Both the position numbers and the translations under genes were made by a program. A stretch of DNA of 64,000 nucleotides from Haematomicrobium sanguinis DSM 21259 (GTDB lineage: Bacteria > Actinomycetota > Actinomycetes > Actinomycetales > Micrococcaceae), in contig NZ_JIAG01000006.1 in NCBI RefSeq assembly GCF_000688395.1, positions 124,001 through 188,000 of the forward strand, in the 5' to 3' direction. This document shows, one piece after another, positions 39,858-47,822 of this stretch. Position 1 is the first letter of the stretch. Every line of letters starts with the position of its first letter. Below the pieces are notes generated by a model. It saw nothing but the letters and a program-made list of their open reading frames with translations. It did no database searches and was not told where the DNA came from.

Positions 39858-40657
39858 GGCGAGCTGTCTCTCTTGCGTGGGCTTTTGCCCGGGGTGCAGA
39901 AGGCGCGGTATGCCTGCGTCACATAGTGGAGCTCGACGATCTCGCCGGGCCGGTGGCCCAAATGCTCAAAGAGGTACCAGTGAAGGTTCGCGAGGACCTT
40001 GGCGCGAGTGGCTTCCGTCGCCTTGAGAAAGTAGCTCCGGGTTTGGGCAAGCTCAATCAGCTCCTCGGCCGCGAGTTCTTGTTGCCAGTGCACTTCGCGG
40101 GTTTCAATCGGCGTGAACCCGGTGCCGAGCGGTGGACGGAAGTTGTGTCGAAGCACATCCCCGGCGTGCATGATGCGGGAAAGACGGTGCACCCAGGGCA
40201 CGGTGACGTCGAGTTGGTTCCAGATCAGGCCCAGGGTGCCGCCGGGGCGTAGCGCCGATCGGATGCGTGCGCTGGCCGCCTCGACATCGAACCAGTGCCA
40301 GGCTTGCGCCACGAGTACCGCGTCCAGTGCACCGCCGGTCTGGGTGACCCAACTCTCGTCTTCGGCGTTCGCTTCGATGGTGCGCACCCCGGGGAGTTTC
40401 GCCTCGACGTGGGCCAACATGTCTGCCGAAGGGTCTACGGCGAAAACGTCCGTGACTCTGTGCACCAGTTGTTCGGTGAGTTTCCCAGTCCCTGCGCCCA
40501 GGTCGACAATGCGCCGGGCATCCTCCGGGAGCAACCAGTCCACAGCCTCGGCAGGGTAGCCGGGACGCAACCGCTCATAACGCTCGCCGCCGGTGTTGAA
40601 CGCGCTAGAAAAATGGGTCCGCTGCGCATCATCGAGTTTGGGGCCCCGATTGTGCAC
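39854..40657 (-). CDS. Class I SAM-dependent methyltransferase
   Basis: A 267-residue protein with the SAM-binding motif VDLGAGTGKLTEQL (motif I), VDPSADML (motif II), and WHWFDVEAASARIRSALRPGG. The HFSSAFNTGGERYERLRPGYP head is typical of UbiE-like methyltransferases of unknown substrate. The start is GTG with GAGAGGA upstream. Its operon partners are the crcB pair, which gives no clear clue to function. Confidence 0.85.
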   Translation of the reverse strand: MHNRGPKLDDAQRTHFSSAFNTGGERYERLRPGYPAEAVDWLLPEDARRIVDLGAGTGKLTEQLVHRVTDVFAVDPSADMLAHVEAKLPGVRTIEANAEDESWVTQTGGALDAVLVAQAWHWFDVEAASARIRSALRPGGTLGLIWNQLDVTVPWVHRLSRIMHAGDVLRHNFRPPLGTGFTPIETREVHWQQELAAEELIELAQTRSYFLKATEATRAKVLANLHWYLFEHLGHRPGEIVELHYVTQAYRAFCTPGKSPRKRDSSP

Positions 40658-40762
40658 AGCGATTCCTCTCCACGTCGATCCGGTGTCCAGCGACCGGCAG
40701 TCGGTTATTACCTTAGCCCTGTTCTCCCGGGTTACGCCGCTGACCGAAAGCCGTGGCGGGCA

Positions 40763-42127
40763 CTAGTCACTCGAACACGGCGCCGCACCGGCGGTCCCCG
40801 GGCGGTTCGGCGCCCACGCCGGGAACTCCCGAGTATCCTGAGCCGGAACCCAGCGGCCCTCATCCACCACATAGTCAAACCGCAACCCGCGCTCCACCAG
40901 CGCCGTCACACCCGTAACCAGCCGGTCCACGTGGGCGCTCGTGCTTCCGAGACCAAAGCTCGCCCTTAAGGCCCCGGACGGAAGCCCGAGCTTATTCAGG
41001 AGCGGGTGCGCGCAGAATTTCCCATCACGCAACCCCACGCCGAACTCGGCGGACAAGAATGCGGCGACCAATCCGCCGTCGTACCCCTTGACCGAAAAGT
41101 TGACGACTCCAATGGCATCGATTGAGTCCTCGAAGATGCGGTGAATCTGGACGCCGGCGATCGCGTTGAGACCGTCGATTAGGCGCGCGCGCAACGCCTC
41201 TTCGTGGGCGTGCCAGGCATGCGGATCGAGCGCCTCGATGGCCTCAATGGCGGCGGTGAGGGTTGCGGCTCCCAGGACATTGGGGCTCCCAGCCTCGTGG
41301 CGCGCCGGGCTCACCGCCCAAGTGACCGAATCCGGCTTGACCCGGACGACGGCACCGCCGCCCGCGAGATACGGGGGAGCGGCGTCCAGCCAGTCGGCAG
41401 GACCCACCAGGAGCCCGGCACCGAAGGGGGCGTACAGCTTGTGGCCGGAGAGCGCGAGGTAATCGATTCCCGCGCCCACCATGTCGATCCGGCGGTGCGG
41501 AGCAAGCTGCGCCGCGTCCACGGCGAGCCGAGCGCCGTGGCGGTGCGCGATCGCGGCAAAGCGGGCTAGGGGGAGGATTTCACCGGTGACATTGGACGCG
41601 CCGGTGATCGCCACGAGAGAGACGGAGCCCTCCGTGAGCGCGGCCTCCACGTTGGCGAGCGTCTGCTCAAGAGTGGGCGCGGAGAGCACCGAGCGGTGTG
41701 CACGGGCCTGCCACGGCAGCAGATTGGCGTGATGTTCCAGGTCCAGGTAGAGCACCTCGGTGCCCTCCGGCACGGCGCTTGCCAGCAGGTTCAGCGCGTC
41801 GGTGGTGTTGCGCGTGACGATGACCTGCGCATCTTCCGGTGCATTGAGGAATCGGCGCGCGGCAATGCGGGTGCCCTCATAGAGCGATGTGGATACTTGC
41901 GAGGCGTACCCGGCGCCGCGGTGGACGCTCGCGTAGTACGGGGTGACTTCGGCGAGCCGTTTTTGCACCGACTCCAGGATCGGCGCGCTGGCCGCGTAGT
42001 CGAGATTGGCGTACGGCACCGTGTTGCCGTCAAGAAGCGGGGTCTCCAGGTCCCCGCCCACAACGGGCAGGAGCGCCTGGATGGTGGTTGTTTCGGCCAG
42101 AGTTTCCCCGGGCAATGTCGCTGTCAT
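40763..42127 (-). CDS. Cysteine desulfurase-like class V aminotransferase
   Basis: PLP enzyme of 454 residues. Key residues are His134 (EHHAN), Asp204 (VDAAQ), the PLP lysine Lys230 (SGHKLYAPFG), and Cys372 (GKFCAHPLL) at the position of the persulfide cysteine of SufS. It probably releases sulfur from cysteine, but other class V lyase activities are possible. An N-terminal extension of about 30 residues and a Pro/Ala-rich C-terminal tail are present. No suf or isc gene is adjacent. A SAM-IV riboswitch in the leader indicates control by S-adenosylmethionine, which links it to sulfur amino-acid balance. Confidence 0.85.
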   Translation of the reverse strand: MTATLPGETLAETTTIQALLPVVGGDLETPLLDGNTVPYANLDYAASAPILESVQKRLAEVTPYYASVHRGAGYASQVSTSLYEGTRIAARRFLNAPEDAQVIVTRNTTDALNLLASAVPEGTEVLYLDLEHHANLLPWQARAHRSVLSAPTLEQTLANVEAALTEGSVSLVAITGASNVTGEILPLARFAAIAHRHGARLAVDAAQLAPHRRIDMVGAGIDYLALSGHKLYAPFGAGLLVGPADWLDAAPPYLAGGGAVVRVKPDSVTWAVSPARHEAGSPNVLGAATLTAAIEAIEALDPHAWHAHEEALRARLIDGLNAIAGVQIHRIFEDSIDAIGVVNFSVKGYDGGLVAAFLSAEFGVGLRDGKFCAHPLLNKLGLPSGALRASFGLGSTSAHVDRLVTGVTALVERGLRFDYVVDEGRWVPAQDTREFPAWAPNRPGTAGAAPCSSD

Positions 42128-42189
42128 GGTGTCCTCTCAGATGGAGGGCGTCCTCGCAAAAGCAGTGCCGCGTTGGGCTAGCTGTGCCG

Positions 42190-42316
42190 TCAAGGTGCGC
42201 CGCGCTTGCCACCGGGAGTGTGCCCGGCGGCCAGGTCTTCACCCGGGGCACCCCACCGCGTGTGGAGGGTTGCCGTCCAGCAAACCGGGGTTTAGCGCTG
42301 GAACTCGTGACCTCAG
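42190..42316 (-). promoter_or_regulatory. SAM-IV riboswitch
   Basis: Read on the minus strand the leader contains, in order, GGTCACGAGTTCCAGCGC, CCCCGGTTTGCTGG, CGGCAACCCTCCA, CGCGGTGGGGTGCCCCGGGT, GAAGACC and later GGTGGCAAGCGCGG. These are the conserved blocks of the actinobacterial SAM-IV aptamer. P1 pairs GGTC (42309-42312) with GACC (42234-42237). About 60 bases separate it from the ATG, ending in a GAGAGGA ribosome site, so control of translation is plausible. Confidence 0.9.
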
Positions 42317-42351
42317 TGCGAGTCTAGCGAAGGCGGCGCGAACATGACGTT

Positions 42352-42426
42352 TATGTGACATTTCACCCGTGAAACTGCCACATAATCGATTCCGTGGCAC
42401 TTTCGGCCCACAAACTGCCACATAAA
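42352..42426. repeat. Multi-unit palindromic element, family B copy 2
   Basis: Contains 42372-42403, which equals the reverse complement of 35978-36009 except for one base in the last unit. AAACTGCCACATAAA follows at 42412-42426, and a diverged unit (TATGTGACATTT) lies at 42352-42363. It sits between the hisN stop and the SAM-IV leader of the next gene on the same strand. Confidence 0.85.
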
Positions 42427-42439
42427 CTCGGCGCGCGGC

Positions 42440-43252
42440 TCAGGGAAAGAGCCGCTGCTCCGGCGAATTGAGCATCGTGAGTACGGAATCATGCAGAATC
42501 CCATTGGTTGCCACCGCGTTCCCGCCAAAGGGGCCAGCGTTCCCGTCCAACGACGTGAACCGCCCGCCAGCCTCGGTCACGATCGGCACCAGCGCCGCCA
42601 TGTCATAAACCTCGAGTTCCGGTTCACACGCGATGTCCACGGCGCCCTCGGCCACCAGGCAGTAGGACCAAAAATCCCCGTACGCACGGGATCGCCAGGT
42701 CGTCTCATCCAAGGTCAAAAACGGCCCCAACATTTCGCGCTCGCGCCAGCCGTCCAGGCTGGAGTAACTCAGCGACGCATCCGCCAACGTCCCCACCGAA
42801 GACACCTGCAGCCGAGACGCGCTCGCCAAAGACTTTCCGGTATACGCACCCGAACCCTTCGCGGCCCACCACCGTTTACCCAGCGCAGGCGCACTCACCA
42901 CGCCGAGAACCATCTCATTGCCCTCGCGCAGCCCGATCAGCGTCGCCCACACCGGCACGCCGCGCACAAAATTCTTGGTCCCGTCAATCGGGTCGATGAT
43001 CCATTCCCGGTTGCCGCTGCCGGTCGCACCAAATTCTTCACCGAGAATCGCGTCCCGCGGCCGCGACCGCCCCAGCTGCGACCGAATCATCTCTTCGGCG
43101 CGACGATCGGCGTCGCTAACCGGTGTCAGGTCCGGTTTGGTCTCCACCACCAGGTCTTGGGCTTTGAACCGGTCCATCGTGTGCGCGTCGACCGAGTCCG
43201 CGATCACGTGTGCGAGTCGGAGGTCATCGGTGTACGCGCTAGCCAGATTCAT
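42440..43252 (-). CDS. hisN: Histidinol-phosphatase, inositol monophosphatase family
   Basis: Magnesium-dependent phosphatase of 270 residues, probably the histidinol-phosphate phosphatase of histidine synthesis. It has ETKPDLTPVSDADR, GEEFG (Glu72-Glu73) and IDPIDGTKNFVRG with the metal-binding Asp87 and Asp90. The combination is typical for actinobacterial HisN; a related inositol or sugar phosphatase is the alternative. It lies next to rsgA and aroA as in other actinobacteria. The ATG is six bases after a TAGATT -10 element. Confidence 0.88.
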   Translation of the reverse strand: MNLASAYTDDLRLAHVIADSVDAHTMDRFKAQDLVVETKPDLTPVSDADRRAEEMIRSQLGRSRPRDAILGEEFGATGSGNREWIIDPIDGTKNFVRGVPVWATLIGLREGNEMVLGVVSAPALGKRWWAAKGSGAYTGKSLASASRLQVSSVGTLADASLSYSSLDGWREREMLGPFLTLDETTWRSRAYGDFWSYCLVAEGAVDIACEPELEVYDMAALVPIVTEAGGRFTSLDGNAGPFGGNAVATNGILHDSVLTMLNSPEQRLFP

Positions 43253-43258
43253 GATCCC

Positions 43259-43264
43259 AATCTA
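43259..43264 (-). promoter_or_regulatory. -10 element of a leaderless hisN transcript
   Basis: On the minus strand TAGATT ends six bases before the hisN ATG. It lies in the 36-base space after rsgA, giving hisN its own promoter. Confidence 0.55.
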
Positions 43265-43288
43265 TCCCGGCTGGACGGCACCCAGTGC

Positions 43289-44374
43289 TTACACCGCGCC
43301 CAATTCTTTATCTTCGCGATCGGCCTCGGCCCCCAAGAGCGCCCGCAGCGATGCCAACCGCTGTGCACCGTACGGCCCCGCATGGCCGCCGGCTACCCAG
43401 GCATCGAGCGCGCAGTTCGGCGCACCCGAGCGGTGCGTACACCCGCGCGGGCAGTCCGCGGTCGCCGGCGCCAACTCCTCAAACGCCTCCACGATCCGCT
43501 CGGAATCCACGTGCGCCAACCCAAAGGAGCGAATCCCCGGCGTATCGACAATCCAGGAAGCGGCCCCCGCGCCCACGAGCGGCAACGCCAGCGCGCTCGA
43601 GGACGTATGCCGCCCGCGCCCGGTCACCGCATTCACCGCGCCGGTTGCCCGCACCGAGCCGGTCAGCGCGTTCACCATGGTGGATTTTCCGACTCCGCTC
43701 GGTCCCACCAGCACCGAGGTGTGCCCATCCAAGAGTTCTCTCAGATGTCCGACGGCGTTGCTCACCAAGGCGAGCGAACTCGCCTGATCGGCGGGGCCGG
43801 CAGAGTTTTCCGCCGCCCGGCTCAACACGATCGGGACATCGATGTACGAGTACATTCCCACCAGGTCGGTCGGTTCCTGAAGGTCGGTCTTGGTAATGCA
43901 CAAAATGGGTTCGATCCCGGCGTCATAGGCGGCGACCAGTGCACGGTCAATGAATCCGGTCCGCGGTTCCGGGTTTGCGGCCGCGACCACGATGACCAGC
44001 CGATCGGCATTGGCAACCACAACCCGTTCCACCGGGTCGGTGTCATCGGCGCTTCGGCGCAAAACGGTGCTCCGCTCTTGGACCCGTACCAGCCGCGCGA
44101 GCGAATCGGGGCCGCCGGAGACGTCGCCAACCAAATCCACAAAGTCGGTCGGCACGATCGAGGTGCGCCGCAGTTCGCGGGCGCGCACGGCTAAAACGGT
44201 GCGCTCGGTGTCTAAACCCTCATCGACGACGGCGGTATAGCGTCCGCGGTCAACGGTAATGACGCGACCGGTTTGGGCGTCTTTAAAGTCTGGACGGTCC
44301 TTGGTGCGGGGGCGCGACCCCTTCTTATTGGGGCGTACCCGGACGTCGGACTCGTCCCATTCGCGCGCTGCCAC
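43289..44374 (-). CDS. rsgA: Ribosome small-subunit-dependent GTPase A
   Basis: Circularly permuted GTPase in 30S maturation, 361 residues. An OB-fold spans about 35-100. The G motifs come in permuted order: TKTD (161-164), GPSGVGKST (224-232), DTPG (277-280). The C-terminal zinc site is Cys308, Cys312, His314 and Cys321 (CPRGCTHRSGAPNC). The start is GTG, three bases after the aroA stop, so the two are co-transcribed. Confidence 0.95.
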   Translation of the reverse strand: MAAREWDESDVRVRPNKKGSRPRTKDRPDFKDAQTGRVITVDRGRYTAVVDEGLDTERTVLAVRARELRRTSIVPTDFVDLVGDVSGGPDSLARLVRVQERSTVLRRSADDTDPVERVVVANADRLVIVVAAANPEPRTGFIDRALVAAYDAGIEPILCITKTDLQEPTDLVGMYSYIDVPIVLSRAAENSAGPADQASSLALVSNAVGHLRELLDGHTSVLVGPSGVGKSTMVNALTGSVRATGAVNAVTGRGRHTSSSALALPLVGAGAASWIVDTPGIRSFGLAHVDSERIVEAFEELAPATADCPRGCTHRSGAPNCALDAWVAGGHAGPYGAQRLASLRALLGAEADREDKELGAV

Positions 44375-44377
44375 GGG

Positions 44378-45676
44378 CTAAGAGCCAACCATCTGGGTCC
44401 ACAGTTGCACAAATTCGGGCATCGTCTTCGCCGTCGTCTCCACGTTTTCCACCCTCACCCCGGGCACGGCCAGGCCAATGATGGCCCCGGCGGTGGCCAT
44501 CCGGTGATCGTGGTAGGTCTGAAATTCGCCGCCGTGAAGCGGGCGGGGCCGAATGATGAGACCGTCCGCGGTCTCTTCGGCGTCCCCGCCGAGCCGGTTG
44601 ATTTCGGTGACGAGCGCGGCCAATCGGTCGGTCTCATGCCCGCGCAAGTGCGCGATTCCGGTCAGCCGAGTTTCGCCGCTGGCCAGGGCCCCAATGGCGG
44701 CGACCGTGGGAGCCAGTTCCGAGGCGTCCGCAATAGTAGCCCCGGATGGCCGCCGATTGGCACGTACGGTGAACGCGCCGTCGTACATTTGGGTGGTGGC
44801 GCCGAAGGCGGCCAAAATTTCCGCCCATTTGGCACCTACCTGTGTGGTCTCGGCGGGCCAGCCGGTCACGCGTACCGTGCCGCCGGTGGCCAGTGCGGCC
44901 GCGAGGAACGGGCCGGCGTTGGAGAGGTCCGGCTCGATAGTGACGTCGAAGCCGGGGATGGTGCCCGGGCTTACGCGCCAATGGTTGGGGACGCTGTCAT
45001 CAACCTCGACGCCGACTTCGCGCAAGGTGGCGACGGTCATCGCGATGTGGTCGATGCTCGGGAGCGGCTTGCCGACGTGCTCCAGGTGGAGCCCGTGCGT
45101 AAAGCGCCAGCCGACCAACAGGAGCGCACTGACGAATTGGCTGGATTTGCTGGCGTCGATGATCACGTGGTCCGCGTCGATGCGGCCGGTGCCGTGGACG
45201 GTGAAGGGGAGGGCCGGTGCGCCGTTGGTGGTGACCTCGACGCCGAGTTCTTCCAGGGCGTCGATGACCGTGCTCATCGGGCGGACGCGGGCTTGGGCGT
45301 CGCCGTCGAAGCGGGTGTGGCCGGTGCGCAGCGCCGCGAGCGGGGGCACAAAGCGCATGACGGTGCCGGCCAGACCGCAATCGATGGTGACCGGGCCGGA
45401 CGTTCCGGTGGCGGTGGGGATGGGTTCAACGATGAGGTCCGGGCCGAACTCGCTGTGGCCCTCAACCTCGGTGATGGTGGCGCCGAGGGCGGTGAGGGCC
45501 TGGATCATGAGGCGCGAGTCGCGTGAATGGAGCGGGGCGCGCAACCGGCTGGGGGCGTCGGCGAGAGCCGCCAAAATGAGGTAGCGGTTGGTCAGCGACT
45601 TGGAGCCGGGAACGCTCACGGTCGCGTCCACGGGGTGGGTTGCGAACGGGGCGGGCCAGGCGGGATTTCCGGTCAA
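44378..45676 (-). CDS. aroA: 3-phosphoshikimate 1-carboxyvinyltransferase (EPSP synthase)
   Basis: Sixth step of the shikimate pathway: joins shikimate-3-phosphate with phosphoenolpyruvate. The 432-residue protein carries PGSKSLTNRY (24-32), GLAGTVMRF (PEP-binding region), DASKSSQF and SEWADR-equivalent later motifs. The likely start is TTG at 45676, three bases after the doxX-like gene on the same strand; a clear ribosome site is lacking. It forms an operon with rsgA. Confidence 0.94.
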   Translation of the reverse strand: MTGNPAWPAPFATHPVDATVSVPGSKSLTNRYLILAALADAPSRLRAPLHSRDSRLMIQALTALGATITEVEGHSEFGPDLIVEPIPTATGTSGPVTIDCGLAGTVMRFVPPLAALRTGHTRFDGDAQARVRPMSTVIDALEELGVEVTTNGAPALPFTVHGTGRIDADHVIIDASKSSQFVSALLLVGWRFTHGLHLEHVGKPLPSIDHIAMTVATLREVGVEVDDSVPNHWRVSPGTIPGFDVTIEPDLSNAGPFLAAALATGGTVRVTGWPAETTQVGAKWAEILAAFGATTQMYDGAFTVRANRRPSGATIADASELAPTVAAIGALASGETRLTGIAHLRGHETDRLAALVTEINRLGGDAEETADGLIIRPRPLHGGEFQTYHDHRMATAGAIIGLAVPGVRVENVETTAKTMPEFVQLWTQMVGS

Positions 45677-45679
45677 ACT

Positions 45680-46279
45680 TTAGGCCTTGTCGAAGCCGAC
45701 GGCGTGCAGTGCGTCCTGGGTGGACTCCTTGACGTTCTTGCGTGCGGCCTTCACTTCTTTTTGTGCCTTCTTGGCGAGTTTCTCCGCCTTTTTGGAGAGG
45801 TTGTCACCGGTCTTGGCAAAGTTTTTCTTGGAGTCCTTGGCAATGTTTTCGGCGCGCCAGGCGAGGCTGGGCTTGCCATCGCGGTCCACCGAGGCCACCA
45901 GCACGCCGCCAATGAGCGAAATGTTCTTCAGTAGCGCCGAGGTGCGGTTGGCCCGGCCTTCCTTGGTGCTCGCGTCCGCGTTCTTGAACTCGGCAATGGA
46001 GGTCAGGATCGCGGTCAGGGCAAGCAGGGCGGAGGACAGGCGCGGGAACTTGCCGATCGCGAGTAGCGCACCGGCGCCGACCTGGGTTCCACCGACAACC
46101 TTCGCGACGGTGGCCTCCTGGGAGGCCAGGCCGTTAATGGAGGGGACCAGGGACTCGATGCGCTCCAAGGTGGGGCGCAGCTGTTCGCCCGTGGTGCTCG
46201 AATTCTTCAAGCGCGCGACGCCGGAGGCCACAAAGCTGGTGGCGAGCATGGGGCGGGCAATCAAGCGGATCAGACTCAT
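45680..46279 (-). CDS. DoxX-family membrane protein with basic C-terminal tail
   Basis: A 199-residue protein. The N-terminal 120 residues fit DoxX (LIARPMLATSFVASGVARLKN; VGGTQVGAGALLAIGKFPRLSSALLALTAI; LKNISLIGGVLVASVD), with about four membrane helices. The last 60 residues form a Lys/Ala-rich helix (KKAEKLAKKAQKEVKAARK). DoxX-like genes lie near aroA and sigR in other actinobacteria. A thiol-stress role is suggested by that neighbourhood only. Confidence 0.82.
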   Translation of the reverse strand: MSLIRLIARPMLATSFVASGVARLKNSSTTGEQLRPTLERIESLVPSINGLASQEATVAKVVGGTQVGAGALLAIGKFPRLSSALLALTAILTSIAEFKNADASTKEGRANRTSALLKNISLIGGVLVASVDRDGKPSLAWRAENIAKDSKKNFAKTGDNLSKKAEKLAKKAQKEVKAARKNVKESTQDALHAVGFDKA

Positions 46280-46465
46280 TTGGGCCTCCTGGGGCTACAT
46301 GGGGCGAAGTTCACGGTGTGGGCCACGCGCGTCTGCGGTGGTCGCTCTTGTGATCTCCAGCCTAGTCTTTCCGCGGACAGTGTGCACAAAGTGATCTGGG
46401 AAATCCGTCCCGGGCGGCGCGCCTGCTTGGTGCGGTTCGGGGTTCCTGTTCGGTGCCGTTCGCTT

Positions 46466-46491
46466 GGAATGAACCGGCGTTTGTTGCTGTT
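46466..46491 (+). promoter_or_regulatory. SigR-dependent promoter of sigR
   Basis: GGAAT at 46466-46470 is followed after exactly 18 bases by GTT at 46489-46491, the consensus described for Streptomyces SigR promoters. It lies about 65 bases before the sigR start and implies autoregulation. Confidence 0.75.
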
Positions 46492-46555
46492 CTACTAGGC
46501 GAACCGCGGCTGACCTCAATATTGAGGGAGTGCCGCAACCGGATGATGGAGAAGA

Positions 46556-47266
46556 ATGAACACCTCTGTGTTGGAGCGCCCCGGAACCCACATAACCGCT
46601 GGCCGCAAGGACAGCGCCGCCCGCGTAGACTTGAGGGCGATGACAACGGAGAACCCAGACACGCTTGAGACCGATCCGGAGCTCGAGACCGTCGAACAGC
46701 GCACCGCGCGCTTTGAGCGCGATGCGATGCAGTATGTTGACCAGCTCTACTCCGCCGCGATGCGCATGGCCCGCAACCCCTCGGACGCCGAGGACCTGGT
46801 GCAGGAGGCCTACGCGAAAGCGTTTTCGGCCTTCCACCAATACAAGCCGGGCACCAACCTCAAGGCGTGGCTGTACCGCATCCTGACGAACACCTATATC
46901 AACCTGTACCGCAAGCGCCAGCGCGAGCCCTTGCAAACCAACTCGGATCAGGTTGAAGACTGGCAAATGGCCGCATCCGCCGAGCACACCTCGACGGGAT
47001 TGCGCTCGGCCGAAGCCGAAGCCTTGGACCACCTGCCCGATTCCGATGTGAAGCAGGCCCTGCAGGCCATCCCCGAAGATTTCCGCCTCGCCGTCTACTT
47101 TTCGGATGTCGAAGGCTACTCCTATAAGGAGATTTCCGAGATCATGGATACGCCCATTGGCACCGTGATGTCTCGGTTGCACCGTGGCCGCAAGTTGCTT
47201 CGAGAGCACCTGGCCGACTACGCCCGCGAGCGTGGATTTCGTGACAAAAAGCAGGAGCAAAACTGA
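46556..47266 (+). CDS. sigR: ECF sigma factor SigR/SigH, thiol-oxidative stress
   Basis: A 236-residue ECF sigma factor. Region 2 reads [60 protein letters not shown], and region 4 reads [35 protein letters not shown]. Both are close to SigR/SigH. The chosen ATG has GGAG close upstream. An internal ATG at 46640 would remove 28 residues; its ribosome site is too near, but Streptomyces SigR is known in long and short forms. The downstream anti-sigma gene overlaps by one base. Confidence 0.94.
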   Translation: MNTSVLERPGTHITAGRKDSAARVDLRAMTTENPDTLETDPELETVEQRTARFERDAMQYVDQLYSAAMRMARNPSDAEDLVQEAYAKAFSAFHQYKPGTNLKAWLYRILTNTYINLYRKRQREPLQTNSDQVEDWQMAASAEHTSTGLRSAEAEALDHLPDSDVKQALQAIPEDFRLAVYFSDVEGYSYKEISEIMDTPIGTVMSRLHRGRKLLREHLADYARERGFRDKKQEQN

Positions 47267-47514
47267 TGGGTGATTGTCAGACCCTGGGCGATTGTGAAGA
47301 CGATCGGCTCGTCAAAATTTATGAGTACCTCGACGGTGCGCTGACTCGCGAGGACCTTGAGGCGATCAAGGAACACCTCGACACGTGCGAGGACTGCGCG
47401 AAAGAGTATGACGTCGAGTGCATTCTTCGCGCCGCCGTCAAGCGGTGCTGCACCGAGTCGGCGCCGAGCGATCTGCGCGCCAAGATTCTAGCCAAACTCC
47501 ACGCCCCCGCCTAA
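47266..47514 (+). CDS. rsrA: Zinc-binding redox anti-sigma factor RsrA
   Basis: An 82-residue ZAS-type anti-sigma factor that holds SigR in reducing conditions. Residues match Streptomyces RsrA closely: Cys10 (Cys11 there), His37, Cys41 and Cys44 in EHLDTCEDC, and the Cys61-Cys62 pair. Oxidation to a disulfide, with loss of zinc, frees SigR in the known system. It is translationally coupled to sigR (TGATG). Confidence 0.95.
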   Translation: MGDCQTLGDCEDDRLVKIYEYLDGALTREDLEAIKEHLDTCEDCAKEYDVECILRAAVKRCCTESAPSDLRAKILAKLHAPA

Positions 47515-47588
47515 GCAAATTTCATGGCCTCCCGTGCGTTTCATGACCTTGGGAGGCCATGAAACGTATGTAAGGCCATGAAATTTGC
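47515..47588. repeat. Nested multi-unit inverted repeat after rsrA
   Basis: The outer arms 47515-47530 and 47573-47588 pair perfectly over 16 bp. Inside, ATGGCCTCCC (47524-47533) can pair with GGGAGGCCAT (47551-47560), and CGTTTCATG (47537-47545) with 47558-47566. The word GGCCATGAAA or its complement appears four times, so the element can fold in more than one way. It begins immediately after the rsrA stop. Confidence 0.8.
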
Positions 47589-47596
47589 GGGGGAGA

Positions 47597-47646
47597 ACGA
47601 CGGCGCGTGGTGACCTTTCGTGCGAAAGGTCACCACGCGCCGTCGT
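47597..47646. terminator. Perfect 24-bp stem with a two-base loop
   Basis: The arms 47597-47620 and 47623-47646 are perfect complements. The element lies eight bases before the convergent bL37 stop and is probably a two-way terminator for rsrA and bL37. The short tract ACTTTTCT follows on the plus strand. The arm word ACGACGGCG is shared with 4553-4619. Confidence 0.8.
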
Positions 47647-47653
47647 ACTTTTC

Positions 47654-47728
47654 TCAAGTGTTGGGACGCTTCCCGTGGTTCGCGCCACCGCGCTTGCGGT
47701 CGCGACGCTTGCGAGCGCGCTTGCTCAT
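47654..47728 (-). CDS. Ribosomal protein bL37 (24 residues)
   Basis: Very short basic protein MSKRARKRRDRKRGGANHGK ending RPNT, 24 residues. It matches the actinobacterial large-subunit protein bL37 seen in mycobacterial ribosome structures in length and in the RKRRDRK and ANHGKRPN motifs. The ATG at 47726-47728 has AGGAG seven bases upstream. It is too short for normal gene finding. Its position beside sigR-rsrA is as expected in actinobacteria. It is divergent from the oxidoreductase gene and convergent with rsrA. Confidence 0.9.
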   Translation of the reverse strand: MSKRARKRRDRKRGGANHGKRPNT

Positions 47729-47822
47729 CGCAGTCTCCTTTGATCGAATAGCACAAAGTGCAGCCTACAGTTTCTCACACCGTGGCTGCGCCCACCGAAT
47801 CCCGTGAGGTTGAGGAGAAGTC

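Noticed and set aside
42491-44194. Long open frame (567 codons) on the plus strand opposite hisN and rsgA
   Set aside because: Its product is Arg/Pro/His-rich with no domain, while the minus strand carries two well-conserved genes. It is the usual GC-rich antisense shadow.
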